Assembly: GCA_002887195.1 (NCBI GenBank)
Contig: PJAB01000344.1
Span: 1 to 29,202, forward strand
Direction of reading: 5' to 3'
Length of the DNA: 29,202 bases
Source of the DNA: Chrysochromulina parva
Taxonomy: Eukaryota > Haptophyta > Prymnesiales > Chrysochromulinaceae
Position numbers and translations under genes: made by a program. Positions 1 through 8,770 of this stretch are shown in pieces. The notes beneath the pieces were generated by a model. That model did no database searches. It was not told where the DNA came from and saw only the letters and a list, made by a program, of their open reading frames with translations. The number at the start of each line of letters is the position of its first letter. Positions within the stretch are counted from its first letter, which is position 1.

Positions 1-345
1 CCCCCTCCCCCCACCTGATTGCCTATCACAATCCCGCCAAGCAGCATACGGCAGCAAGCGACAGTGATTACCCTGCGCTCGCTGGGAGAGTTTAACCTCA
101 CAAGCATAATTGAGTGGCCCGAGAGCGAGTACACTCAGTACATGTGTTGACCAAGATAGGGGTTCGGAGCCGTCCGTTCTCCGTTGAGACTGTGGTGTGA
201 TGAGCGCGTGGGTGACAGCGACGAAACTTACTCACTGAAGTCTGAAAACCCTAGTCCGATGCATGTGTCGTTCATTCACAGGCTCCCTCAAATTCATCAA
301 CTCCATTCACAAGCGTCCCCTGTTCGCCGCGCGCCGCCGGAGTGG
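1..345. other. 5' flank of POLK
   Basis: No separate gene is visible here. The stretch opens with a C-rich run followed by the word tgattgcc, which resembles the 3' end of the POLK intron further on, so a truncated intron or repeat at the window edge is possible but unproven. Positions 180-208 carry an element closely matched upstream of the TMC-like gene. The POLK reading frame stays open upstream to 184, with another in-frame ATG at 259, so some of this could be N-terminal coding sequence. The 346 start was preferred because the protein from there lines up with the usual Pol kappa N-terminus. Confidence 0.4.
180..208 (+). repeat. Upstream shared element, copy 1 (POLK)
   Basis: Begins tccgttgagac and ends tgagcgcg. 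It matches 15749-15777 with three substitutions and no gaps; weaker similarity extends about 35 bp further 5' (ttgacc, ggggt, cggagc blocks in the same order). A 13-bp piece just upstream of it (163-175) also recurs exactly at 21105-21117. It could be a core promoter or 5' UTR motif, or the end of a dispersed repeat. Confidence 0.7.
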
Positions 346-3076
346 ATGGCGTCCGCTCCGCCGTCCTACGAAGACCGAGCGAAGGCCCTCTATGTGCACT
401 CGTCGCACAAGGGTGGCATGGACAACATCGACTTCGACAAGATCAGCAAAATCATCCTCGAGGCAGCTGCCAACTCTCCGTACACGAGCCATCAGCTGAA
501 ACTGGACGCTGCTGTTGAGCGAAGGGTCGCGCGACTAAAGGCGGCGCAGAGCAAGCTGGATGAGGCGCAGCGGCAGGCAGCGCAGGTAGCTGTTTCGCGG
601 CGGACACAAGAGCTTGAGGCAACACGCAAGGTCAGCCGCGTCGTCGTCGTCGTCGACTTTGACATGTTCTACGCAGCGGTGGCTATCCGCGAGGACCCGA
701 GCCTCGCGGACAAGCCGCTAGCGGTCGGCGGCGCTCTCGTCCTGACGGCAAACTATATTGCTCGCCGCTGGGGCGTGCGGTCCGGCATGCCGTCCTTTGT
801 GGCCAAAGAGCTCTTCCGACGCGCGCCTGAGTTCGGCATGCCAAGGGCCGAGCTCACGTTTGTGCCCGCGGACTACGAGGCGTACGCACAGGTTGCCACG
901 GAGGCGATGGCCATCTACAGAGAGTACGATCCGGACACGACGCAGGGTATGGGATTCGATGAGGCGACGCTCGACATCACGCGGTACCTGCGGCGGCGCG
1001 TGCGCCTCGGCTCGCACGACCATGCCAAATTTGGAGCTGGTAGCGGGTATCCGGAGGGTGCCACTCCAAGGGGGGGGGGCAGCGGGTATCCGGAGGGTGC
1101 CACTCCGGAAAGCGGCGCCGGTGGACGCTTGGGAGTCGTCGGGGACTTTGCCGCGGCGAGTGGCTCCGATCCCGCCGGTTCTGGCGGCGAGGACGAAGGC
1201 TATTCGTCTAGGGATGACTGGCAGCCCTCCGACGAGGACGAGTACGAGGACGCGTGTTGTGGCGAAGCGCGCCCACGCCCGCGACGGCGCCCGCGACGGC
1301 GTAACGAAGTCGAGGAGCTCCTTTCGATGCATGCACTCGCCGAGCAGGTGGTCTCAGAGATACGTGCGCGCGTCGCGCGTGTCACGGGCGGCCTGACCGT
1401 CTCGGCGGGCATCGCACCCAATGCAAAGCTCGCTAAGATGGGCGCCGACGTGAATAAGCCCAACGGCCAGACGCGCATCGGCAACAGCGTGGATGCCATC
1501 CTCAGCTTCCTGCGCGACCAGCCGCTGCGCAAGGTGCCCTTTGTCGGCCGAGTGATGATTGCATGCTGATTGCATGCTGATTGCATGCTGATTGCATGCT
1601 GATTGCATGCTGATTGCCTGCTGATTGCCGGCTGATTGTCTGCTGATTGCATGCTGATTGCCCCTCCCCTTCACCTCACAGGTGCCCTTCATCGGCCGAG
1701 TCGCCGAGAAGCTGTGCAGCCGCGTGCTCGGCGCGAGCACGTGTGGTGAGCTGCTCGCTGCGCTGCCTGAGGCGTGGTGCCTCTTCTCCCCAATGCGGGC
1801 CGACGCGCTGCTCCGGGACGCGCTCGGCTGGGACGACGCCGACGCTAGCGGCGAGGCGGCGCCGCAAAAGGGCATCTCGTTCTCGGACACCTTCCGCGCC
1901 TCGGATGAGCCGCGCGTGTTGCGTCAGATGCTCCGCCGCATGTGCGAGGGCCTCGGCAAGAGCATGGAGAGCGTGGGGCTGCGCGGCACCAAGATGACGT
2001 GTCGCTTCAAGGATTCGAATTTCGAGGTGCGCTCGCGTGCGGCGCCCGAGCTTTCGCGCCCAATCGGCACCGCCGATGAGCTCTACCGGCGCGCGTTGCC
2101 AATGCTCGAGAAGGAGCTCAGCCTGGGGGGCGGGGTGAGCAGTGCGGGCGGCACAGCGCGGGCGGGTCTGACGCGCAAGTTCACGCCGCTCAAGTTGCGC
2201 TCGATTGGGGTGCAGATGACGAAACTCTCCCAGGACGGCGCGCCAGTGCGTGACGGCTCGCGCCGTATCGATCAGCTTTGGCAGCTCGGCGAGCAGCCGA
2301 GAGGTGGCGCGCCCTCTGGCGGTGCAGGATCGAGGGTAAATGGCGCGCCGTCCTGGGCGAATGGCGCGCCCTCTGGCGGTGCAGGATCGAGGGGGCTGCG
2401 GGTAAATGGCGCGCCGTCCTGGGCGAATGGCGCGCCGTCCTGGGCAAATGGGCCGCAGTGGGGCAGCACACCCATCGGCGGCCTGGAGGGATGTCGAACA
2501 GCTGAGGACGAGGACGAGGAAGGCGACTGGGCAGAAGAGATGCTGGAGGAGGAGGATGCATTCCAAGAAGGAGCGTCCGCGGGCGCTGGACCGTGGACAG
2601 GCGCTGTGCCGGCACCACCAGTATCGGAGTGGCATAGGTGGGATGCCTCTTGCTTTCATACGATGGACGAGTGGGAAGAAGGCGAGGATGACGAGGAGGA
2701 CGATGCGGCGTGTGATCTTCAAGGGGATCTTCAAGGGGTCAGCCCTGACGAGCCCCTTGAAGCGCTCAGCGCAGCGCTCTCAGGAGGGCCCCCGCGCGGT
2801 GCCGACGCCCCGTTGGACGAGCCACACGGGTCGCAGCCACAGCACAAGCGGCAGCGACAGGCCACCCTCGACAGGTTTGTGGAGGCGGACCCTGGTCACC
2901 CTGGGCGAGCAAGCGCGCCGACCAGGCGCGATGGAGATGGAGGCGGACGGATCAGGATTCCGGCGGATGTGCAGATACTCATCGACATGGGCTTCGAAGC
3001 TAGTGCGGCGCGCGCCACTCTCCAGCGGTGCCCGCACATCGGTGCGGCAGTGGAGGAGATGCTAGGCAGGGCTTAA
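346..3076 (+). CDS. POLK: DNA polymerase kappa, Y-family translesion polymerase (two exons)
   Basis: CDS is join(346..1533,1682..3076), about 860 aa, close to the ~870 aa of animal Pol kappa. Pol kappa is a nuclear Y-family polymerase that copies past DNA lesions. The N-clasp helix (MDNIDFDKISKII) begins near residue 25. The first catalytic motif, DFDMFYAAV, puts metal-binding Asp at about residue 104. The second, GFDEATLDI, gives Asp205/Glu206; the usual Ser-Leu before this pair is Gly-Phe. SAGIAPNAKLAK and NKPNGQ complete the palm. RKVPFIGRV is the helix-hairpin-helix and spans the splice junction exactly in frame. The little finger follows (KGISFSDTF, FKDSNFEVRSRA). A repetitive low-complexity tract, a PIP-like box (QATLDRFV, about 789-796) and a C-terminal UBA domain (about 823-860) end the protein. 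Alternative starts are 259 or upstream. The identification is secure; the exact start is not. Confidence 0.93.
1042..1106 (+). repeat. 39-nt in-frame duplication inside POLK exon 1
   Basis: A 26-nt stretch at 1042-1067 is repeated exactly at 1081-1106, with a period of 39 nt, encoding two copies of GSGYPEGATP. A run of ten G lies between them (1070-1079). It sits in the variable insert of the palm, before the acidic segment, where animal Pol kappa also has a poorly conserved insert. Confidence 0.95.
1534..1681 (+). other. POLK intron 1, GT-AG, phase 0, flanked by a direct duplication
   Basis: The intron runs from GTGCCCTTTG to CCTCACAG. Splicing joins codon 396 (Lys) directly to the Val of VPFIGRV, restoring the conserved polymerase motif; without splicing, the frame stops at 1569. 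The sequence at 1532-1553 is repeated at 1680-1701 with 20 of 22 bases the same, so the first bases of the intron are a copy of the first bases of exon 2. The interior is almost entirely an 11-bp tandem repeat. Confidence 0.9.
1557..1655 (+). repeat. 11-bp tandem repeat filling POLK intron 1
   Basis: Nine head-to-tail copies of gattgcatgct occupy 1557-1655. Copies 1-5 and 9 are identical; copies 6-8 differ by one to three bases. A partial tenth copy (gattgcccctc) leads into the pyrimidine-rich tract before the acceptor. The array makes up two thirds of the intron. Confidence 0.97.
2306..2449 (+). repeat. In-frame tandem repeats with five GGCGCGCC words in POLK exon 2
   Basis: Two long units and a short third unit encode NGAPSWANGAPSGGAGSR-type repeats. 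The 8-mer GGCGCGCC starts at 2306, 2342, 2363, 2408 and 2429. Unit lengths differ by multiples of three, so the frame is kept. The encoded tract is Gly/Ala/Ser-rich, probably disordered, and lies between the little finger and the acidic tail. Confidence 0.95.
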
Positions 3077-3568
3077 CTGTGAAAGGTCTTGGGCGTCTGA
3101 AGTACGGTAACTAAGGGGCTCGGTCGGCTCGGCTCTGGAGACAATTGCGTTGCCTCGTCCGAACTGTAGTTTTCGGAAGCGCGATCTTGAATGCTTCGCG
3201 ATCGCGTTTGCACAACCTTACTTTCGTTTGTAACTGACACGGCTCGATGCACAGCGCAGCGCAGCACAGTCGACATTCTTTCGAATCTATCTATCGAGAT
3301 ACACCGGTCCCCTGAGGAGCGAGGTGTGTGAACAAGGGACATGACAAGCGACCGCCCGTACCCGCCCGACGCCGACCGCGCGGCGTGGTAGCGCGCAGTG
3401 TGCCCCGGTCTCGCATCGTCGGTCGTGTGCACATCGCATAACAGCACCTTCCTCCATCCTCGTTCACAACACCAGCACCTTCCTCGTTCCATTAATCGTT
3501 CAACGGCCCACGACGCGTGCGTTACAAACTATTTTTGCACTCGCAAGGTATGAAGAAGTTGAGAACGT
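3077..3568. other. Intergenic, 3' flank of POLK
   Basis: This holds the presumed POLK 3' UTR and spacer. Open frames here lack recognisable domains and are short. I see no RNA gene. GC content looks lower than in the neighbouring genes, consistent with non-coding DNA. Confidence 0.5.
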
Positions 3569-3775
3569 AGGTGGCGAATGACTTCCATCAATACAGCGTT
3601 CCCCGAACGGCCCTTGCGCCATTCGTACTGAAGTATACTGCTGGAAGTCATTCGCCACCTCGAACGACAGATCATTCGAGCGCCGGAGGCTCATCAGCTT
3701 CAGTACGAATGGCGCAAGGGCCGTTCGGGGAACGCTGTATTGATCATTCGAGCGCCGGAGGCTCATCAGCTTCAG
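3569..3775. repeat. Interlocked inverted and direct repeats at the 3' end of the Tic22-like gene
   Basis: Three repeat pairs interlock in the order A, B, A', C1, B', C2. A (3569-3586) is the exact reverse complement of A' (3643-3660), 18 bp. B (3590-3633) is the exact reverse complement of B' (3698-3741), 44 bp. C1 (3670-3703) and C2 (3742-3775) are identical 34-bp direct repeats. C2 encodes the last residues and stop codon of the Tic22-like gene on the minus strand; C1 is a downstream copy of the same end. The A and B stems cross, so they cannot form one simple hairpin. Confidence 0.96.
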
Positions 3776-4610
3776 CAACAGATGCAAGCGGCGGTGCACC
3801 AGCGGTCCCGGTTGCCGCTTCGGCCGGCTGGGTAGCCTGTACTCTCTGCTGGCTAGCGGCGGCGAGGAACTCGACGGTGCTTGTCAGCGGCGCGATCTGG
3901 ATCGTTTTCCAGTCGGCAGGCTCTGTCATCATTCGAAGGATGAGCACGCGGAGGTCGGTCATGATGAGGCGCGGCGGGAGCTCCTCGAGCGTCTTGCCCG
4001 TGCTCGTCATCCAGTGGTGCACCAGGTCCGCCTTGGTGAAGAAATAGGGCGCCGTCGTCGTCCCCTCCACGAGCTCTGGAAACGAGAACATGGGCACCGT
4101 GCTGCTTTTGGGGTTGAGTTGGCTGCTCACTGGGCAGAGCGACTTGGCGCCCTCATCTAGACCGTCGCGCACGAGGTCGTCGATGACGGCGGTGGAGCCC
4201 TGCAAGTACATTGGGAAGGCAACATTCGACTGAAACCCGAACGCGTCTGCTTCAGTCAATCCGAACACCTTTCCCAGAGGGGTTGTGCCGAGGACAAGGT
4301 GGCCCGCATGTGTCATCTTGCGAGCCTGAAGCGCTTCGGCGGCATCGTTGCAATCGACGTAGAAAATGTAGTCGCCCTCTGGCGAGAGGCAAGTCTGCGT
4401 GCCTTTGCCGTTCTCCATCACCCTCAGATCGAACAGAGTGATCTGGTCCAATGCCGCCACCAGCTCCGCTTTCGTGGGGCACCCGTCCGCAATCTCCTTT
4501 TCTCGGGCAGCCTTGTTCTCGGCGACGGCCTTCTCGAGCAGCTCCTCTTCTCCTTTTGCAATCGTAGCCGCAGAGGGCTTGTCTTTTCCTGACTTGCTCT
4601 TCTTTCCCAT
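3744..4610 (-). CDS. Tic22-like family protein (tentative)
   Basis: This 288-aa protein starts at an ATG in a good context. The central part (about residues 45-215) resembles the Tic22-like family, whose plastid members are intermembrane-space import factors. The features are a first half with ITLFDLRV and IFYVDCNDAAEAL, then TTPLGKVFGLTE, and a second half with VPMFSFPELV and APYFFTKADLVHHW. Tic22 proteins have this two-part layout. The N-terminus is Lys-rich and hydrophilic (MGKKSKSGKDK), with no signal or transit peptide, so either a leader exon is missing or the protein is not a plastid import factor. The tail is Ala/Pro-rich. The last codons lie in a 34-bp repeat that is duplicated downstream. 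I recognise the family from pattern only and am not certain. Confidence 0.5.
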   Translation of the reverse strand: MGKKSKSGKDKPSAATIAKGEEELLEKAVAENKAAREKEIADGCPTKAELVAALDQITLFDLRVMENGKGTQTCLSPEGDYIFYVDCNDAAEALQARKMTHAGHLVLGTTPLGKVFGLTEADAFGFQSNVAFPMYLQGSTAVIDDLVRDGLDEGAKSLCPVSSQLNPKSSTVPMFSFPELVEGTTTAPYFFTKADLVHHWMTSTGKTLEELPPRLIMTDLRVLILRMMTEPADWKTIQIAPLTSTVEFLAAASQQRVQATQPAEAATGTAGAPPLASVAEADEPPALE

Positions 4611-5041
4611 CGCAAAAGGTCTAGTTTACCGAGCCGACCTGGGACCCACCTGGACGGCAAAGGCGACCTGGGCCCAGGCAGCAAAGCGAGCCCTTGAGAT
4701 GACGGGCCCGAGAATGTTGCACAAAAGCCGCTTCTCAATGCGATCTCGCCGTTTCGTGATCGAGGAGCTCGAGAAGTTTCAAGTCGATATCCCGTGACCT
4801 TTCCCACTGATCGGACATTTTTCTTGACATCAAACTTCGTCGCTATTTGTACAGCTTCCACCCCCTTTTCCATGCGGTCCAGGAGTCCAACTGCTGCAGC
4901 TCTCAAACCTCACATCGGATCGCGACATCGCCCCTTCCCCACATTGGCGTTGGCCGTTGCCGTTCCGCGCTCGCCCGTTCCCCCCCGGCCTCGCGCTTGT
5001 GGGGCCCCGTCATGGCGTAAACGTGAGAGACGACGTCGCGC
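4611..5041. other. Intergenic between the Tic22-like gene and SMC6
   Basis: Both neighbours are on the minus strand, so this holds the SMC6 3' UTR and the promoter of the Tic22-like gene. No conserved coding frame or RNA gene is visible. A short upstream exon supplying a targeting leader to the Tic22-like gene could hide here, but I cannot demonstrate one. Confidence 0.4.
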
Positions 5042-8000
5042 TCACGCGCCGCGCTCGACATTCGGCATGTGCAGGATGCTCACGCCGCGCTCATCCTGCG
5101 CGAGGATGGCCTCGTAGAGCGGCTTGCACATCTGGCTCACGAGGACGCCATGGTAGTCGTTGGGCGTGAGGATGAGCGTCTGGCGCAGCGGGTGCGAGGC
5201 GACCGAGTCGAGGATGAGTTTGAGGCTCGCCTGCAAGAAGGAGGAGTCCATGTTCTTGTCGAACTCGTCCATTGCGCGCAGCGGCGACGCCGAGAAGGGC
5301 CACATCGCGAGCGCGAAGCTGAGTGCGGAGAAGGCCTGCTCGCCGCCTGACAAGCTCTTGAGCGAGCGCGCGCGGAAGGCGCCGTGCACGTCTTGCGAGG
5401 ACGTGTCGACGATCGCGTCGAGCCGCTCGGCGTCATGGTTGAAGATCAACTCGCCTGAGAGGCCCTTGTGCGAGAGCGCCATGTTGAACGCGCCCGACGC
5501 CTCGGCAGAGCGCGCCTTGAGAGCCTTGAGCCAGAAGCGATAACGCTCCTTGAGCGCCGCGTCGAGCTTGATCTTGAGCTGGGCGCAGTGCTCGGCCGCG
5601 TCCTCATGGGCATACACGTCTTGCTGCGCCCGCTGCGCTGCCTCGAGCAGCTCGGCTGCGGAGGTGTGGCCGCTCTCGCCGCAGCGCCTCTCTGCCTTCT
5701 TGAGCTTCGCGTAGAGCTTGCTCAGCTCGAGCTTGGCGGCTGCCTCCACTTCGGCCGCCGCCTTCTCGCGCTTCTCGCGCTCGCGCAGCACCGCCGCGCC
5801 GCTCGCCGTCGAGGAGCTTGCAGCGCTCGCAACGGTTGCGGCGGTGGCGACTGCGGCGGCGTCGGCGGCGAGGTCGGGTGGCGGGCCTTCGGGGAAGGTC
5901 TGGTTGAGCTGCGCCTCGTCGTTGTCGACGAGTGCCTCGCGATCGCTCACCTCCTTGAGCGCCTTGGCCGCCGCCTCCTTGGCCTTGGCGCTCGCCTCGC
6001 TCGCCCTCGCACTCCGCCTCGATGCCTCGGAGAGCACCTCCTCCTCTGCGCCCGGGCCGCTCGAGCCGCTCGAGCTGCCGCCCGCGCGCCCGCCGGCGCC
6101 GAGCTGCTGCGTGAGTGCCCTCTCCTCCTGCTGCGCCTCGGCGTACTTGGCTTGCACCGCCGCCACGAGTCCCTCGAGCCGCGCCGCCTCGACCTGTGCC
6201 GCGCGCGCCGCCTCAACGGCCACGGCCTGCTGTGCGCGCGCCTCGTCGAGCTCGCGCTGCGTTTGGCCGAGCACGGCCGCTGGCACCGAGACTGCCGCCT
6301 CGTCGCGCGCGGCACTCAGCTCGGCGGCGGCCGCTTCCATCTTGCGCCCAAGCTGAGCCTTTTTCGCCAGCACGGCCTGGAGCTCCTGTGTCGCCGCCTT
6401 GTCCGCGCGCTGCGCCTGCTCCATGGCGCTCTTTGCCTCCGCCACCTGCGCCTGCGCGCGCTGCGCCACTTGCGCCTGCTGCCCGCTCTGCGCGAGCATC
6501 TCGGCCCGCCGCTCGTCGCTCCCATCGCCCGGCCGATCGGCACACAAAAAGGGCGCCATGTGCTGCGGGCGCCGCTGCTGCTTGGGCACCGGCTCAGAGG
6601 CGGTGGTGCGCCCGCGTCTGAAATGGGCGGTGCCGTCCGGCGTGTACGCACGCGCAAACGGGGCGCGTGGCCCAAAGACGAGACGGTCGACGTCGTCGTA
6701 GCTGCGCAGCAGGGCGCACCCTTCGGGCGAAGCTGCGTTCACGAGCGCGTTGAACGCGATGTCGCTCTTGATGTGCTCGAGAGCATCGAGCACCGTGAGC
6801 CCGCCGCCGCCGCCGCCGCCGCCGCCGCTCCCGCCGCCGCTGCTCCCGCTGCCGCCCAGCCGGCCGCCGACGTTGAAGCGCGGCTCATCCTTCTGCACGA
6901 CGACCTTGACGCCCGCGACCGCGTGCTTGCCGAGGAGCGCACGCAGCGCCACCTCGTCCGCCTGGCAGCCGACGACGAAGGCCGACAGGCCGCCCCAGCC
7001 GCCGAGCGCGCGCTCGATGGCAAAGCCAAACGTGGGCTGGTGCTCCGCCTTGATGCACAGGTGCATGCCAAGCGGGCCGACGGGCTCAAAGGCCTGCCAC
7101 GAGCGTGTGCCGTGGATGGCCTTGAGCAGCTGCGGCATCGCTCGGTGGAAGACGGCACTGAGAGCCTCGGCGCCCGAAGCAGCCGAGCTCGACGTCGCAG
7201 CCGCGTGCAGTCGCGTCGCCTCCGCGTGCGCCTCGTGCTGCTCGCGGCTCGCGTCGGCGTGCCGCCCGTGCCACTGCGCGAGCGCCGCGCGCGCGCTGCT
7301 CGCCGCCTGCTCGAGCGGCGTCAGGTCGAGCGACGCGGCGCTCACTGCTGCCATCGCAGCCGCGTGCGCGTCCTCGAGGGCCTCGATGCGCCGGCGCATC
7401 GCCACGTCCGCGGCGCGCGTGTTCGCGTCGAGGCTCGCGCGCTGCACCTCGAGCGCGCGACGCAGCTCCGCCTCCGCCGCGGCGGCGTCTCGCTGGCTGG
7501 CGAGGGCGCTCTCGCGCTGCTCGCGCTGCTGGTGCCCTCGCTTCTTGAGATCCTTGAGCTCCTTGCCGAGCAGAGTCGCGCGCCGGCCGGCGCTGTCGAG
7601 CTGATCAAGCCGCGCCTTGCGCTCGGCGTGCGCCGCCTCGACGCCGCGGCGCGCGGCCGCGTGTGCCTCCTTGGCGTCGGCTGCCTCCGCAGTGGCCGCC
7701 TCCGCGGCGGCGCCCGCGACTTCGGCCGCCGCGCGCGCGCGCTCGAGCGCGGCGCGGTGTGCGGCGACTGTGCAGTAGGCGGCGCGCCGCTCCTGCTGCG
7801 CGATGGTGCGCTCGAGGTCCAGGCGCTCGCGCGCTGCATCGGCGCGCTGCTGCGCCTCCTCGAGGCGCTCGTAGAGCCTGGCGCGCTGCTCCTCGTGGCT
7901 ATCGAGCTTGATCCCCATCTGGCGCAGCTCGTCGTGGCCTTGCGCGTAGTCCATCTTGAGGGACTCGAGGTTGGCCGCGCGCAGGAAAAACGTGTACCGG

Positions 8001-8770
8001 CGCTGCGCGTCCTTCGGGTCCTTGAGGAACGAGGCCGAGACCGCCTGCGTGTTGATCACCGTCGGGTTCTCCACCTCGTAGTTGTAAAAGTCGGCGAGCT
8101 CGCGCACTTTCTTGAGGGTGATGCTCGAGTCGTTGATCGAGTACGTGCTCGAGGTTCGCGTCGCGCTCGCGCGGCTGAGCCGCAGCCGCACAATGAGCGT
8201 CGCGGGCGCCGCACCGCACTCGAGTGTGAAGGCGTCCGGGCCCCCGTTCGCGATGCGCAGCTCGACGCTCGCCGAGTCGGCGCCGTCGCAGATGAGGCTG
8301 CTCGCCGACTTGGAGCCGCCCGCAGTGCCCGAGTACTTGTTCGGGTTGCCGCCGAGCGCCACGATGATCGCCGCGAGGATCGAGCTCTTGCCCGTCCCAT
8401 TTCGTCCCACGATGAAGTTCAGCCGCGGTCCGAAGGTCATCTCAAAGTGGCGGTGGCTCTTAAAGTTGACGAGGCGCACGGACAGCAGTGTTCCATTCTC
8501 GACATCGAGACGGCGCGGGCACAGCGAGACGCGCCCGGCGGCCACCGGACGGTGGTGCAGTCCGATCACCTCCGTCTCCTGCGAGGTGCCCGAGGCAGCG
8601 GCCAGCGGCGCGGCTGCGGAAGAGCGCCTCGCCTTCTTGGCCTTAGGCGGCACCGTCGCATGCTGTGACGCGTCCGCCGTGTCAGCGAGGTCGTCCTCGT
8701 CGTCCTCGTCGACGTCGTCGACGGCATATGCGGGGCGCCGCCGCCGAGAGTAGGGACCGGGCGCTTCCAT
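5042..8770 (-). CDS. SMC6: SMC6, ATPase subunit of the SMC5/6 complex
   Basis: An uninterrupted frame of 1242 aa from an ATG at 8770 with A at -3 (the frame is open a little further upstream without an ATG). SMC6 pairs with SMC5 in a nuclear complex for recombination repair and replication-fork stability. A disordered acidic/basic N-terminus precedes the ATPase head: VRLVNFKSH, then Walker A GRNGTGKSS near residue 120. The segment VENPTVINTQAVSASFL followed by YTFFLRAANLESLK is typical of SMC6 rather than SMC5 or SMC1-4. Two long Ala/Glu/Arg-rich coiled coils flank a hinge (about 560-720) interrupted by a Gly/Ser run. The C-terminal head has the signature LSGGEQAFS (about 1137) and Walker B with AMDEFDKNMD. 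It is longer than human SMC6 (1091 aa), mainly through low-complexity tracts. The gene is divergent from the AlgH gene. Confidence 0.93.
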   Translation of the reverse strand: MEAPGPYSRRRRPAYAVDDVDEDDEDDLADTADASQHATVPPKAKKARRSSAAAPLAAASGTSQETEVIGLHHRPVAAGRVSLCPRRLDVENGTLLSVRLVNFKSHRHFEMTFGPRLNFIVGRNGTGKSSILAAIIVALGGNPNKYSGTAGGSKSASSLICDGADSASVELRIANGGPDAFTLECGAAPATLIVRLRLSRASATRTSSTYSINDSSITLKKVRELADFYNYEVENPTVINTQAVSASFLKDPKDAQRRYTFFLRAANLESLKMDYAQGHDELRQMGIKLDSHEEQRARLYERLEEAQQRADAARERLDLERTIAQQERRAAYCTVAAHRAALERARAAAEVAGAAAEAATAEAADAKEAHAAARRGVEAAHAERKARLDQLDSAGRRATLLGKELKDLKKRGHQQREQRESALASQRDAAAAEAELRRALEVQRASLDANTRAADVAMRRRIEALEDAHAAAMAAVSAASLDLTPLEQAASSARAALAQWHGRHADASREQHEAHAEATRLHAAATSSSAASGAEALSAVFHRAMPQLLKAIHGTRSWQAFEPVGPLGMHLCIKAEHQPTFGFAIERALGGWGGLSAFVVGCQADEVALRALLGKHAVAGVKVVVQKDEPRFNVGGRLGGSGSSGGGSGGGGGGGGGLTVLDALEHIKSDIAFNALVNAASPEGCALLRSYDDVDRLVFGPRAPFARAYTPDGTAHFRRGRTTASEPVPKQQRRPQHMAPFLCADRPGDGSDERRAEMLAQSGQQAQVAQRAQAQVAEAKSAMEQAQRADKAATQELQAVLAKKAQLGRKMEAAAAELSAARDEAAVSVPAAVLGQTQRELDEARAQQAVAVEAARAAQVEAARLEGLVAAVQAKYAEAQQEERALTQQLGAGGRAGGSSSGSSGPGAEEEVLSEASRRSARASEASAKAKEAAAKALKEVSDREALVDNDEAQLNQTFPEGPPPDLAADAAAVATAATVASAASSSTASGAAVLREREKREKAAAEVEAAAKLELSKLYAKLKKAERRCGESGHTSAAELLEAAQRAQQDVYAHEDAAEHCAQLKIKLDAALKERYRFWLKALKARSAEASGAFNMALSHKGLSGELIFNHDAERLDAIVDTSSQDVHGAFRARSLKSLSGGEQAFSALSFALAMWPFSASPLRAMDEFDKNMDSSFLQASLKLILDSVASHPLRQTLILTPNDYHGVLVSQMCKPLYEAILAQDERGVSILHMPNVERGA
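6799..6862. repeat. GCC/GGC microsatellite encoding a Gly/Ser run in the SMC6 hinge
   Basis: A (CCG)n-like run on the plus strand encodes about twenty Gly with a few Ser on the minus strand, roughly residues 637-657 of SMC6. It interrupts the hinge region and is likely to vary in length. Confidence 0.85.

Noticed and set aside
1557..1655. Regular short repeat array as a possible CRISPR
   Set aside because: Units are 11 bp and head to tail with no spacers, inside a eukaryotic intron.
1676..2734. 352-codon frame on the minus strand opposite POLK exon 2
   Set aside because: Mirror of the POLK repeats and little finger; no recognisable domain.
5468..8668. 1066-codon open frame on the plus strand opposite SMC6
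   Set aside because: It is antisense to SMC6, is Arg/Leu/Ala-rich without domains, and follows from GC-rich third positions of the real gene.
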